Assembly: GCA_035610835.1 (NCBI GenBank)
Contig: CM069448.1
Coordinates: 33,613,652-33,677,651, forward strand
DNA length: 64,000 nucleotides
From: Ophiura sarsii
Taxonomy: Eukaryota > Echinodermata > Ophiuroidea > Amphilepidida > Ophiuridae
Direction: 5' to 3'
In this document: positions 12,223 through 23,739 of the stretch, in pieces
Numbering within the stretch: the first letter of the stretch is position 1
Layout: every line of letters begins with the position of its first letter
Made by a program: the position numbers and the translations under genes
The notes under the pieces: generated by a model
What the model saw: the letters and a program-made list of their open reading frames with translations, nothing else
What the model was told of the DNA's origin: nothing
Database searches by the model: none

Positions 12223-12610
12223 GTGGATATTTAACTCGCTAGTTACTATTCTGGTGTTACTCGCCAGTTATGCTCTCATAATTACATCGTTAGTAAGTTA
12301 CGCTACATCACAGTTAGGGCCAGTGGCGTAGCTCAGGGGGGGGGGGGGGGCAGGGGGGCAGTTGCCCCCCCCCCCCCCCCCCTGACAGAATGTTTTTGTG
12401 CCCCCGCCCCTCTCTTTGGATATAGTGTTTATATGCGGGGTAACCATTTAAAAATGACCATTTTAGCCTGGTTTTTCAAAATAAATGACCATTTTTGTTG
12501 AAAAACTGCTTAAAACCCTGAGGATTGGGCAATATTTGTTGACTACAGTGCTTTTTTGACTGGGAAACTTTGTGTCCGTGCGAAATATTTTGACCGTGCG
12601 AAATTTTTTG

Positions 12611-13769
12611 CCCCGATTCTTGTGTTGACATAGAAGTCAAATCATCTTGCAAATTTCAGTTTATTAATGCGGATAAATGTTCGTCTCATTATGCGACTAA
12701 ATCGTGATTCGCATCATTTAGAGAATAAAATATAGTACGAAGCTGTTATACGGTGGTCTCATAGGTTGTTAGCTATAATAGGCTGTATCGTGATATTTAG
12801 ATATGTGACAGGCTTATGTGTTTTCATTTAATTCAACAGCGACAAAAAACCAATAGTGGTTATCATTACACTCCCTGTCATAATGCCTTGGACATAATTC
12901 CATCAAATCATGCGTTTGTATGTGCGTAGGTGCGCATTGCAATGCGTAGGTGCGATTGTGCGTAAACCCGGAAGTGCGTACCGGCCCTTTAAACAAACAA
13001 TCGCGCATTCTTATTGGTCAATCGTGAATTCGTCACACGCCGTGATTAACGGCGCGTGACCTTAGTCACGCTATTCATGAATATGCATGTCGAGATGAAT
13101 ATTTGTTCGCGCCTGTCAAGCATTTTGACGTCGCGCCCCGCAAACAACAACAAAATAAGCTCTCGTGAAATAACGCAAATTTATACCCAAGGAACTATGA
13201 CAGGGAGTATAGATACTGACATCTTTGGATTTACATTTTAGAAGTTGTTCCGCTTCAATTCCTACTATTTTGAAAAGGAAGGGCATTTCATATACTGGCT
13301 GTAGACGACATTATTGTTCTTTTGTGGCTAAATTATGTCGGATTTGGAGATTTAACAGCACGGTCATGGAAGCCAACAGATACGAGGAAGAAGGGCGTCT
13401 ATCTGATACGCCTTGGTAACAGTGTAAATGTTCTTGAGCTACCACTTAGAAGATCAGTCCGATAAAGTAGGGTAAGCTGTATCGTTAGTGCTGCGGTTCG
13501 CCAGAGGTTGAATGGGAATTAGTCTCTCCTAGCTTCCTAGCTAGATCAATAATGTTGATAGGACAGGAAAGGCATCAAGCCACACAGAGCGAGCACAATT
13601 AGCTTGTTTTCATTTACTTCGTGTCTCTGTGGCCAGGACATGCTATTTTTAATATTTTACCATTTGGGCGCAGGACGAACATTCCATACTTGCAACGTAG
13701 TCGTCCCAAAGAGAGAGACATGTTTGTTCATTATAGCGACCTATATATATAGATAGATGCAGGTATATA
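12611..13769 (+). repeat. Segmental repeat unit A (resumed part)
   Basis: From the sequence TTCTTGTGTTGACATAGAAG onward this matches unit B from about 25613, including the module reading CGAAGCTGTTAT...GGTCTCATAGG and then module M. Unit A therefore continues here after an insertion at 10647-12610 that B lacks at the equivalent place. The match stops at the left end of the mariner-like element beginning at 13770. Confidence 0.75.
12815..13768 (+). repeat. Module M, copy 2 (truncated)
   Basis: It shares the M landmarks (CAACAGCGACAAAAA, GTTGTTCCGCTTCAATTCCTA, ACTTAGAAGATCAGTCCGAT, GTGTCTCTGTGGCCAGGACA and GCGACCTATATATATAG). It ends where the mariner-like element starts at 13770. About 12880-13205 is extra sequence not found in the other M copies; it is relatively CpG-rich and begins and ends with parts of an inverted pair, CACTCCCTGTCATAATGCCT near 12870 and CTATGACAGGGAGT near 13194. 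Confidence 0.7.
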
Positions 13770-14459
13770 CGAGGGGCATTCAAAAAATACCTGCAACCAT
13801 TGAAAATCTCTGAACCGTGACACGTGTGGGTAAAATAAACTTATGATACTTAAACTATAAGTCTCACTCTTTTCTCACAGAAAATCTCGAACACGTAGGT
13901 CATTTTTATCATTACATTTCAGCACTGTGAATAGCGTGATCTCAGGGCACTGGTTAGGGAATTAAATGTAACAATGGCGGGAAATTTGAAAGACAAGTTG
14001 ATGGCATGCATTAAGTGCAACATTGGAAACTGCATCATTTGTTATTCAAATGGCCACTGCTTCATCAATATTGGTGCTATTGTGACAAATGAGGTGTCAA
14101 ATGCGCAGGAGAAAATTTCAATTCTTCCCATATTTCGAATTTATTAAGGGTCTTAGAAAATAAACACAGGGTGTCTCGAGGAAAGTGGTTACTTTATTTT
14201 TATGCAGTGTTTATATGCGTTAACAGTGTTAATATTGGCGATTTATAATGCTGATTCTCGTCAAAATTCAGTACCCAGAGACCATGATGTTTGTAATAGT
14301 ACTGAAATTACATGATAAAAATGACCCACATGCTCCAATTTTTTTTCCGTGAGAAAGGGGTAAGACTTAATACAGTTTAAGTATCATAAGTTTATTTTAT
14401 TGACACATGTCACGGTTCAGAGATTTTCAACGGTTGCAGGTATTTATTGAATGCCAGAC
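13770..14459. mobile_element. Mariner-like non-autonomous element, 690 bp
   Basis: Left end CGAGGGGCATTCAAAAAATA and right end (inverted) GTCTGGCATTCAATAAATAC, with TA on each side (13768-13769 and 14460-14461). The arms match over about 110 bp (CTGCAACC-TTGAAAATCTC, TAAACTTATGATACTTAAAC). The tip resembles GAGGG-type mariner ends. The interior has no open frame of note. It truncates module M copy 2. Confidence 0.8.
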
Positions 14460-14461
14460 TA

Positions 14462-15104
14462 TTATTAACAAAGTCATTTATTTACGAAATGATAAATTAC
14501 CTTTTTGGTGTATTTTGGTTTGCATCCAAAGATCAGCTGTGTAAAAGTGATTATCACATTTTTGAAACTATTGGCCTTCGAATATCCGCAACAAACACCA
14601 AAATATAAACATTATGCCCATCCCGAGTAAAAGCTATACTATGTGATCTATTTCAAATGTTGACGCATGTCTTTCTCCAGCGCTTTTGGATTCATAAATC
14701 TTGACTGTTTTTACCGTTAAAAAAACCCATCACAGAACTTTACTAAATCACGGAAATCTGCTATCAATTTAAGGAATTTTTCATTTCACATAATATTTGT
14801 TTCGATTTCATCGTAAAGCATTCCGTAGGGGTGTGTTCACTTGTGTACAGTTGCGGTAGTAACCAGAAACACTGTAAACGGCGTTATCACGGTGTCAAAT
14901 ACGAACAAAAAACACGTATATATAAATTGTCTTGATATCATGACTTATTTCAAAATCTGATTTTGTTTTTAAGGAAAGTAAGTAATTAGAAAATGTATTG
15001 CTCTGTAAATTATAAGATATTTTAGTTTCATGGTTATCAATGTAATTTGACACCAAAATTGCATTTTTAGGAATAATAGAGGGCGTTCCATAAAAAAGAT
15101 ATGC
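14462..15104. other. No recognised feature
   Basis: AT-rich sequence between the mariner-like element and unit B. No coding potential, repeat match inside the window or RNA motif was seen. Confidence 0.6.
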
Positions 15105-15570
15105 CATTAAAAGAGCTTATCAAATTAATGATAAAGGGAGATCTGAAGTTATCAATGACGTTTTGCTGCTGCGTAAAAGTAGATGTTGGAGAAAATTCTG
15201 CCTAAAGAATCCACGAGTCTTGAAATGTGATTATTAAGAGACAGCTGTTGTGTTACTCATAATTCTTGTAATCACGCCTAAAATGCATCAATTTAATATA
15301 AAAGGTTGTGATTGGTTAAGATAGGGACTTGTTACCACGGTAACGGCTCACAAACGAATAATAAAAGTGGGGAAATTAATCTTTCACCTTTATTGGGTAA
15401 CCAAATCTTCGATCTGTCAAACTATATAGGTCGCTATAATGACAAACAGCTATAAACAACCCACTCTCTTTGGGAAGACGACACTATAAGGATATATGAA
15501 ATGCTTATCTTATACGCGAATCTTGTTCACTAATATTGATGGCATATCCTGATCACAGAGACATGGAGTG
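15105..15570 (-). repeat. Inverted partial module M (unit B)
   Basis: Reverse-complement match to 20340-20885, and a better preserved sibling of 1-470. The similarity begins abruptly at TTAAAAGAGCTTATCAAATTA, next to ATATGCC, which also precedes the copy at the window start. The pair 15105-15570 and 20340-20885 could be long terminal inverted repeats of a 5.8 kb element. Because the flanking sequence is duplicated as well, this is only a possibility. Confidence 0.7.
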
Positions 15571-16075
15571 AATTAACCTTTGTATCGAGTTCAAATTAAA
15601 AGTTCAAATTACATCGAAAAGCAAAGCAATAATAATAGAAATACAATCCTAATATTGCAATAATATGTAATTGTATACGTTATGCTCTTGCATACCTATT
15701 GTGGCAACGAGTATTCTCTCTGTAAAATAAAATAATGTCAAGCTTTGGCTGTCTTATTCGTCTCAAGTAGCAATTTAAAGTTATGTTTTATTGCATAGCA
15801 TGCCTAATACAAAATATAACATTCTACATTGTCAGTGTTTTAAAGATATTACAAGTTCAATCTCATAGACAATAATGCTGCAAGTTCAGTTTATTAGATG
15901 ATGTTATAATTAACAAATTGTTTTGATACAGGCTTATTGAAATGCAGGATAGATAATTGATTCGTTAGAAGTGCATCGTGACTTTCCCGATACTCACTTT
16001 CCACCTTGCCTTTGTGCACCACCCTCTCGTTCATGCGACGCTCGAGCAGGAATGAGCAAACGAGCAGCGAAGACA

Positions 16076-16420
16076 ATGGCGTATCAAGACTGGTTGGAAG
16101 AGGCCGAGGAAACAACTGACGAGAAGCGGACTGACAAATTAATATGAAATGTAATTCATCAGGGCATGGATGGGGACGATGCGAATGAAAAGGCCAATAT
16201 GGGCAGTAAAGAAACACTTCTTTAACAACTATAAGGACTTTCTATCCAGTTACCTACTTGTGAAAGGCAATATACTCATCAAGAAATTGTGAGAGAGCTT
16301 GAAGAAAATGTAGATAAAGGAATGGATATCAATAAAGCCTTGAATAGAGTGATACCAAAACACCATGCCAAATTTAAAGGATTAATCCACCAGTATGAAA
16401 AGGAAGACAATGATGATTAA
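16076..16420 (+). pseudogene. Unidentified small gene relic (unit B)
   Basis: Homologous to 999-1340. The ATG at 16076 gives MAYQDWLEEAEETTDEKRTD and then a stop after a small deletion. Downstream, in another frame, about 16270-16420 is open and reads QEIVRELEENVDKGMDINKA, continues through LNRVIPKHHAKFKGLIHQYE and ends EKEDNDD with a TAA at 16418. Charged residues and regular heptad-like leucines suggest a helical segment. Family unknown. Substitutions relative to unit A are partly conservative (K to N, S to A), compatible with past coding constraint, but the sample is too small to prove it. Confidence 0.4.
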
Positions 16421-17667
16421 AGTACTATTTAAACAAATATATATATTGTATTCTGCTAATACGCTAATTCTGCTAATGATCAATGCAAATCTTTCCTGTA
16501 TTTATTGTAGCAGCTAAGAATAAGTTACATGAACTATTATTATGTATCAATAAATAAACGAGAAAATGTTGAAATATTTCCTTTATTTTGCATCCATATG
16601 TTCAGAGGTGTGTGTGTATTATATAGTACATACATTCTTATTTTGAAATGTGTATCTATAGATAGTTTAATTACATGATTAATACATAAGGAGACCTCCA
16701 GATCCTGTCATAGTAAACGCACCCGTGACTAGCTTTCAAATCAAATGAAAAACATAACCATATAGGGTGAAGTCTAACTAAAAGGGCAAATGGGACAACT
16801 AAACATAATATTATAATACAAAGGATGTCCAGTAATTGCAAAGACACAATGTACACACACTCCCTACTACCTATAACATAATATCACCTGGTAATAAGTA
16901 GAAACCCCAAATGATCTCACCGAAATATGACATTGACCTTGAACCGGAGGGAATCATTGTTACCTAATTGTGTAGAAATTGTAACATTGAGGGATGAGGG
17001 GTCTATCTTGTACTCAAACCTTGACCTTGAACCCGACCCACCTGACCTACCTTAAACTCCTGGTCGTAATGGTACCTACTATACTACTTAGGGTGTATCT
17101 TTTCCGACGTGGCAATATTTGTACGATAGGTTATGAATATATTACTTATCGTAATTCTCAGCGTAAAACTTTTAAATTTAAAAAATTTACTCTGGGGTAC
17201 AGAGTATTCATTTTGCAACAACGCCAAATTTGTTAGTATTTCTTATTCACATCATATTTATAATGAGTTTCGTGCTTCGATATTATTATATTTGGTGTTA
17301 CAATGTGTCAGTAACGTCTGGTCTTTGTTTTAATAATCCCCCATCATTTTCACCTCGGCGCGTACATTTGCATCATAAGGGATCGTGACATGTCCAATGT
17401 ATTATATTAGATATTGACGTAAGGGACTACTTCCAAACGTTGAAGTAACACTTTCACATACTATTCTTGATATTACCAACTCTTTAGTAAATGTAACTCT
17501 GGATGAACAAAAATCGTTTGATATTTTCAACCCCATTCCCATAATGTTTATGCAATAATTTCATAACACCGTCTCCAAGCAAAGGTCTGAAAGGTCTAAT
17601 GTCCGTGAACAGATACATCAGGTCTGAAGATAATCCTGTGAGAATTGTTTTTTTAAGCAAGACCAAA

Positions 17668-18230
17668 GGCAGATTGAGATGAAAAACTTACGCTTTTTCT
17701 GTTACGATAGTTTGTAGAAAAACCATCTAAACACGATTGATCACAAGTCCAATATCAAGTTTACGTTTGCGGAAAAACAGGATGACAATATATTATTTCT
17801 GGATGCTATCATTATACGGAAACCACACAACTCAGTTAAATTATTGGTGAACAGGAAAAGAATCACACAGACCAACTTGTTTTTCAACTCCCACAATTCA
17901 CTTCACCAAAAGCTAGGCGTTTTCAGAACGCTTCTCGACAGAAATGAAAAAATAGTCATCGAAAAAGACGATCAACATAAAGACGAGGAACACATTAGAG
18001 AAGCTCTTGCTGGAGTTGGCTACCTCAAGTAGACAGTGGATAAACTAGAGAAACAAATGAAAGGAAAAAAAGACAAGAAACAGATCTGTATCTTGTTGCT
18101 GAGAAACAGCTATCACGAGGCTATAGGGAAAATCATGTTATTGAATGGAATGAGGCCTCAATTTTGGGTAGAGAAGAGAACAAACAGAAAGGCACGTTAA
18201 AACGTACAACTCTATTCTTTACGTCAGTGA
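17668..18230 (+). pseudogene. Penelope-like reverse transcriptase fragment
   Basis: One reading frame runs from about 17668 to a TAG at 18030-18032, with one internal TAG at 17715-17717. It reads NHLNTIDHKSNIKFTFAEKQ, then DDNILFLDA and IIIRKP, then SLHQKLGVFRTLLDR, and GVGY near the end. This order (HLNSID, IKFTxExE, LPFLDVxxxR, RKPTHT-like, HxxGVxRTLLxRA, ALxxxGY) is the C-terminal part of the PLE reverse transcriptase, just after the catalytic YVDD. The YVDD itself and the GIY-YIG endonuclease are absent. Coding-like sequence continues after the stop to about 18190. It occupies a stretch missing from unit A. Dead copy. Confidence 0.75.
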
Positions 18231-18747
18231 TGTAGACGTATAATGGTTTATTGCTGTATATATGTCACACATGTTTTAATACAATAATGTCAATCCTGTC
18301 AAACATGTCCAATCCAATCTCTTTTCATAAAGGTCTATAACTAGTTAAGCTGAAAGGGCGAAGGTTTAATACTTAACTTGGATACTTGGATACTTGCTAG
18401 ATTACTTCTTTTCTCCAAAAGGGGTGAACTCCCAGCTGATCCTTAAAATATACCACTAAAGGTGAACAAGATAGCTGTTCTGGGCAAATTATTCCAAGGC
18501 TGGCCTAATCGATTTATTTGAGTACAAACGATTAGTAAACTCTGTTTTTATACGCCTGAATTTTAGAATGACCTCTATCTATTGGGAAAGGACACTATTT
18601 GCCAGCCGGAGTTTTGTATGTGTTGATAGGCAGTCTGTTGGACGAAGTATCACTCGTTTTTGTCATTTTATGTCTTTGCAAAGGTTGATGTATTGGTACT
18701 AGTTTAAACGCATGCAGAAGACTGGGCAGGTAATTATAACACTTATA

Positions 18748-19059
18748 CACTAGCAACCAAAAGTATTAGGAAACCTTTTAAGAAAACACCGTGAGAGTAT
18801 ATTGGCTATAATGAGGTTGATTAATTATTCATGATTTATATCCAAAGTGACATGTGTATGTGTATTTGAAGAAGGCATACGTTTTCTTCAATTCCATGGA
18901 ATTGAATAAGTAGATGTTATAAGGAACATGAATGTATTAATGAGAAGAGATTCAGCAACACATTTGTTCAACTCGTAGTGAAATATTACACTCCAAATTT
19001 AATATATGGGATGATTTTGACACCATAACCAAGTGTCCTAATACTTTTGGTTGCTAGTG
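18748..19059. mobile_element. Tc1-like non-autonomous element, 312 bp
   Basis: Terminal repeats start CACTAGCAACCAAAAGTATT at the left and the exact inverse at the right, flanked by TA (18746-18747 and 19060-19061). The CCAAAAGTATT word near the tip is typical of Tc1-family ends. The interior (GTTTTCTTCAATTCCATGGA) has no open frame. The sibling copy in unit A has lost its ends. Confidence 0.8.
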
Positions 19060-19169
19060 TACATTCATATAAAGCATCAATCCACAGCGTTTACAATAGA
19101 CAATATAACAACAGATATTAACAAAAAAACACCGACGAAGTCCCAACGAAAAATACGCAAGGACATTCC

Positions 19170-19239
19170 CCGGTGAGACTTGAACCCCCGACCTCCTGAA
19201 GTCTCTAGGCAGGCGCTTTAACCACTCGGCCACTCTTGC
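19170..19239 (-). repeat. tRNA-derived SINE-like head (unit B)
   Basis: Copy of 6862-6932 with the same A and B boxes (B box here GGGGGTTCAAGTCTC). Same context: it follows the Tc1-like element on the + strand. Non-functional as a tRNA for the same structural reasons. Confidence 0.65.
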
Positions 19240-19937
19240 TGATAATACGGCAATTTGAACCAGGGTAAGTGTATAGGCGACGGGATTTACAATACATAAC
19301 AGAATAAAATGATACATACATCATACATTCATCACATACATTTGACCCAATGGAAGAATACATGTAAACCGGACCAAAACGTCATCAACTAGTATAACTT
19401 AAATGTTTTCTTTAATTGATTGTTTCGGCAGACCACCTACGCTATGACAACATATGTCAAAACAACGAAGCTCCAACATACGTTGATTGTATTATGTAGG
19501 GAATTCTGGCTGGCCATCTATTGATATTGTCTGAGCGGATTGATACCTTATAATGAGTACATATTCACGTTCGCAGTGTCTCTTGGTAGATTCAGCAATA
19601 GATATAATTTGACTTATTAGCATGCGAAATCACATTCCAAGTTTGACGCCTCGGAGCGCTGGTTAAAGAAGACGGAATTCCCCAATTGAACTTGAGGAAT
19701 TGCTGGCTAACCGCGTAGAGCAGAGGTGTTCGACCGTAAACGTGGATACTTTATAGATACGACTAGCCCGTTCACAGACAAAGTTAATCATGGTAATGTA
19801 GTCCTGTCAACACTCGGCCGTTAGCAAGAGTAAAACATATTCAATTCGTATTTTGATATACAATTGTATTAGTTTTACTTTTGATTCTAATTAGATCGCG
19901 TGTATAAATATTGTAGTATACAATATTTACCATGTAT

Positions 19938-21225
19938 GTGTTTTAATTTATGTCAACAGCGATAAAAAAAACTGTAGTTATCTTTGAATACTGACATATT
20001 GGCATTAATATTTTCGAAGTTGTTCCGCTTGTGAATTCTTAGTATTAAGGAAGAGCTGTATGGTATAGATGACCTTTTGTGGCTAAATTATGTTGGATTT
20101 GTGAACAGCAAGGTTATGGAAGCTAACAGATACGACGAAGTCGGGTGTCTATCAGATACGCCTTGGTAACAGTTTGTGTAAATGTTCATGCGCCACCACT
20201 TAGAAGATCAGTCTGACGGTAAGCTGTACCGTCAGATCTGTGGTTCGCCAGAGGTAATAGGAATAGTCTCTCCTAGCTAGATCTATACTGCGGACAGGAC
20301 AGCTTAGAACGATGGAAAGGCATCAACCCACGCAGAGCGGGCACAATTGTCTTCATTTACTTTGTGTCGCTGTGGTCAGGACATGCTACTATTAATATTT
20401 TACAATTTGGGCGCAGGATAAGTATCCATACTTGCAACGTAGTCGTCCCAAAGAGAGTGGCTTGTTTATTCATTATAGCGACCTATATACATGTAGATAG
20501 ATATGTAGGCCTATATCCAAAATATTTGTGTCACTCAGTGACGGTAAAAAACATAATTCCATCCTTTTAACTTTGTCCTTATTATTGACCCGTACTGCGG
20601 TTACACACCCCGCCCCTTCTTAACTAAAGCTTTTATGACACGTCCCGCACTTATATTTAGCCAACCATAGCCTTGTATCAAATGACGCATTGTGAGCATG
20701 ATTACAATATCGAGATTCAAAACATACTAAAGTATTCATTTTAGAGACTCATGGAAAAAAAGTATTTGGAGAACACTTTTGTCAACATAAATAAAGCTTT
20801 ACGCAGCAGCAGAACGTCATTGACAATCTCGGATCTCCCTTGATTATTGGTAATTTGATAATTGATAATTTAATGTGGGGGCAGAATGTTTCTATTTTAG
20901 TGTTAATTGCGTTGATTCGTGAGCAGACATTCACTCAGTATAGGTGGATATTTTGGCTGATCTAAATCTTTGAAATAAGAAGAAATATCCTCATATTATC
21001 GAGATTTCAGTGGAATAAAACATGTTTTATTTGCAAGAAAAAGGAATGGCAGTTTTGTCAGCCGAAACCCGTCTAATATTTCCCACGTCTGCCAAAGCGG
21101 TAACAGTCACAGAAAGGACGCAACGACTATGTAATATTCTTGTCATAGAACGGCGGTCATAAGCCGAAGTCACTGTCTTGAGAAAGTGAAATAGACTTGG
21201 ATTAAACCCTCTCTTCAATATTTTT
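19938..21225 (+). repeat. Module M, copy 3
   Basis: Unit B counterpart of 7620-8810, with the same landmarks in the same order. It retains a terminal segment (about 21020-21225) containing ACTGTCTTGAGAAAGTGAAA that is also present at 27250 but lost from copy 1, where sequence resumes at TTTTAACTCTCCATTTTCAT. Confidence 0.75.
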
Positions 21226-21659
21226 GGGGAAGTGTATTTTTACCCCGTTAAAGCATTTAATACCATTGACCCCTTCATTATGAATGTAAGCTACACCACA
21301 ATGAGATATCACAATGTAGGTTCTCACAATCTCACCCTACTTTCAAATCGACTTAGTTTACAAACGGTAACCATTTCTGTTATGATGACAAATGTGACCC
21401 AGTATGAGTAAATGAAGGGCATATGAAAATGGGACTTATTGATATCATGATAATATGTGTAAGTTACAGAACATTTTGCCACCAAAGTCAATGTTATAAT
21501 CCATTCCTATCCAAAGTTACAGATTATTGAAAACGATTTTTTCTCTCAAAAAAATCCTTAAATTCAATTAGTCATGTTAGTTTGTTAACAAATCAATAGA
21601 GAAAATGAACACTAGATACCTTAAAATGTAGTTTAACTTTTTATTTTCATGAATTTAAG

Positions 21660-21840
21660 TACTTAGTAAAAGTGGAAATTTTCGCGCTACATTTATTTTC
21701 GCGCCTTTCGCGCTAAAATATTCCTTTTGTATGTAGGTCTATGTAAGAAAGCTCAAAATCGCGAAAATAAAAACTTGCAAAATTAGTTTAAAATGTGCAA
21801 AGCGAAAATTTAACACGCGAAAATTTCCACTTTTACAGTA
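21660..21840. mobile_element. Small foldback insertion in unit B
   Basis: Left AGTAAAAGTGGAAATTTTCG and right (inverted) ACTGTAAAAGTGGAAATTTT. Unit A reads straight through the position (TTGAGTCTTTGGTTGGATAC near 8837-8856). About 180 bp with several CGCGAAAAT/ATTTTCGCG words inside. The TSD is not clean. Degenerate relatives lie at 4200-4530. Confidence 0.65.
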
Positions 21841-22004
21841 TTTGGTTGGATAGAGGATGTATCAAATATGAAACATAAGAATATTTCTGAATTTGACTTA
21901 TTTTGACCTTGTCCCATATTTGTTCTCTTAAATCAAATTAGCTACTGCCGTATTGTGCCTCATTTACTCATGTCCGTCTTTACACGGACGATACAAACTT
22001 ACTA

Positions 22005-22470
22005 AACTGCTCACAAAAAGTATCGAAACACTTAGAAATGATCCAATATATAACGGCTCGAAAAGGTATGCATTAATCGAAGCAAATAAACAAGTGCATA
22101 ATTTTGTTCTGCGTATTTTGACACCTCAATCGTTGAGATACGATGTTGCGGAGCGGAGTTATTGTCATTTCAATGATCGTGGGTCCAGTTTCCAAGGTGA
22201 CACTCATCCCTATTGAAAATCACGAATCTGATCATTCTAAACAGTAATGCAAACCTCTTTCTATAGGGTGATTGTCACTTTTGAAACTGGACCCACGACC
22301 ATTGAAATGACAATAACTCCGCTCCGCAACATCGTATCTCATCGATCGAGGTGTCAAAATACGCGGAACAAAATTATACACTTGGTTATTTGCTTCGATT
22401 AATGCATACCCTTTCGAGTCGTTATATATTGAATCATTTCTAAGTGTTTCGATACTTTTTGTGAGCAGTT
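22005..22470. mobile_element. Foldback MITE, 466 bp, TA duplication
   Basis: The two halves are inverted copies over about 210 bp (AACTGCTCACAAAAAGTATC at the tip; GGAGCGGAGTTATTGTCATT inside). TA lies on both sides (22003-22004 and 22471-22472). The unit A counterpart (TTTACTATTTTTCTATACCATG, TA at 9049-9050) is the unoccupied site, so boundaries and duplication are directly visible. TA preference suggests Tc1/mariner-type mobilisation. No coding region. Confidence 0.92.
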
Positions 22471-23739
22471 TATTTGTCTATACCATGGTCTTGCTACTCT
22501 CATGTATATTCTTAACAACTCTTCATTTTCAAATATGAAGATCCATAATACAACCACGCAGAAAATCAAGAAGCAATATTTGAAATAAAATCTTTTCCGC
22601 ATCTTTTTTAAATTCATGAAATCAAAGATCTTGTGATATGGAGTTCATTAGACGACGCGATTAACAAACAATCTGAGTCTCGAAACACGGGCCGAGATAT
22701 TTCCATAAAATCTCTACAATGTTATCTCCTTCGTTATTAGTTTTGATGTTGCCAAATTAAAATGTCAATTGTCAGTGAATATTTTTGCGTGGGGTTCTAA
22801 CGTATATCATGAAAGTGTAAATTAATTGTTAACTCTCAGTATTGATGAAGAAAAAGATCTATTAGTGAAATTAGGTCAATAATAAAAAAATAAAATAAAA
22901 GAATGACCCGTCATGGAAAGTTTAGTTTAGCGAATTCCCTTTTAAAAGATCTCTAACGTAATTATTTTCACTTCCAGAGCAAATCGAAATATGATACCAC
23001 GTAGTTATGATATGATAAATTTAGTGGTTGGATTTTACTATTAATTTGATAAAATCACGGTGATACACAAATCACAGTATACATTAAACTTTACAATTGT
23101 GTTCTGCTGTATCAAATGAACGTGGTTTTATCGGTCTTATTTCGTCATTGATTACAGCAAACATAACGTTAACATTGATTATTATTTGATTTGACAACCG
23201 ACTTTTACACGCTCGGAGAGAATCAACCTGGCCCAATTTTATGAGATGAGATTAATACACATGTCATAATATGCGCAATTTATTGACAACCAGATAATAA
23301 GATATCGAGTGAATAATAGATTCACATAGCGTATACCTCATGCTTTAGGCTGCACTTCAAAACTAGTACGCATGGCTCATACATATAAATGATTCTATGT
23401 AAGACTTATACGATAGGCATTTTTCTTCCTCACATTTCCGGCTGGTATAGACAAATTTCCTCAAATTGGCGGGTGCGCAAGTACATACGCAACAACAAAA
23501 TGTACTATGTAATGTATGTATGCTGATCCTTGTATAAATACTGATAAACATTATGACGTGGTACTGCAAAACGTAAATTAAGTTGTTTTAAATAAATGCC
23601 CGACACTAGGCCATTGAGCTGATCTAGCTCATCATCTCCTCCTGTATGAACCCTTTTCCTACGTGATCCAAAATGTCAGTATGTAGGGTTCCAATCTAAT
23701 TTGAAGCCAATCCACCTATTTTTGACGAATTAGCACATA

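Larger units (their letters stand above)
10647..12610. other. Insertion into unit A, composite of repeats
   Basis: Unit B lacks this stretch. Both ends carry the same repeat family: AGTAGCGTAGCTAGCGGGGG at the left and CAGTGGCGTAGCTCAGGGGG near 12321, each followed by GGCAGGGGGGCAG, a C run, and further on TTTTGACTGTGCGAAATTTT-like words (10880-10930 and 12560-12610). Between them lie a purine-rich tract, a tRNA-derived repeat and a LINE-like tail. Two flanking copies of one repeat could mark a recombination or a nested insertion. No gene is seen. Confidence 0.55.
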
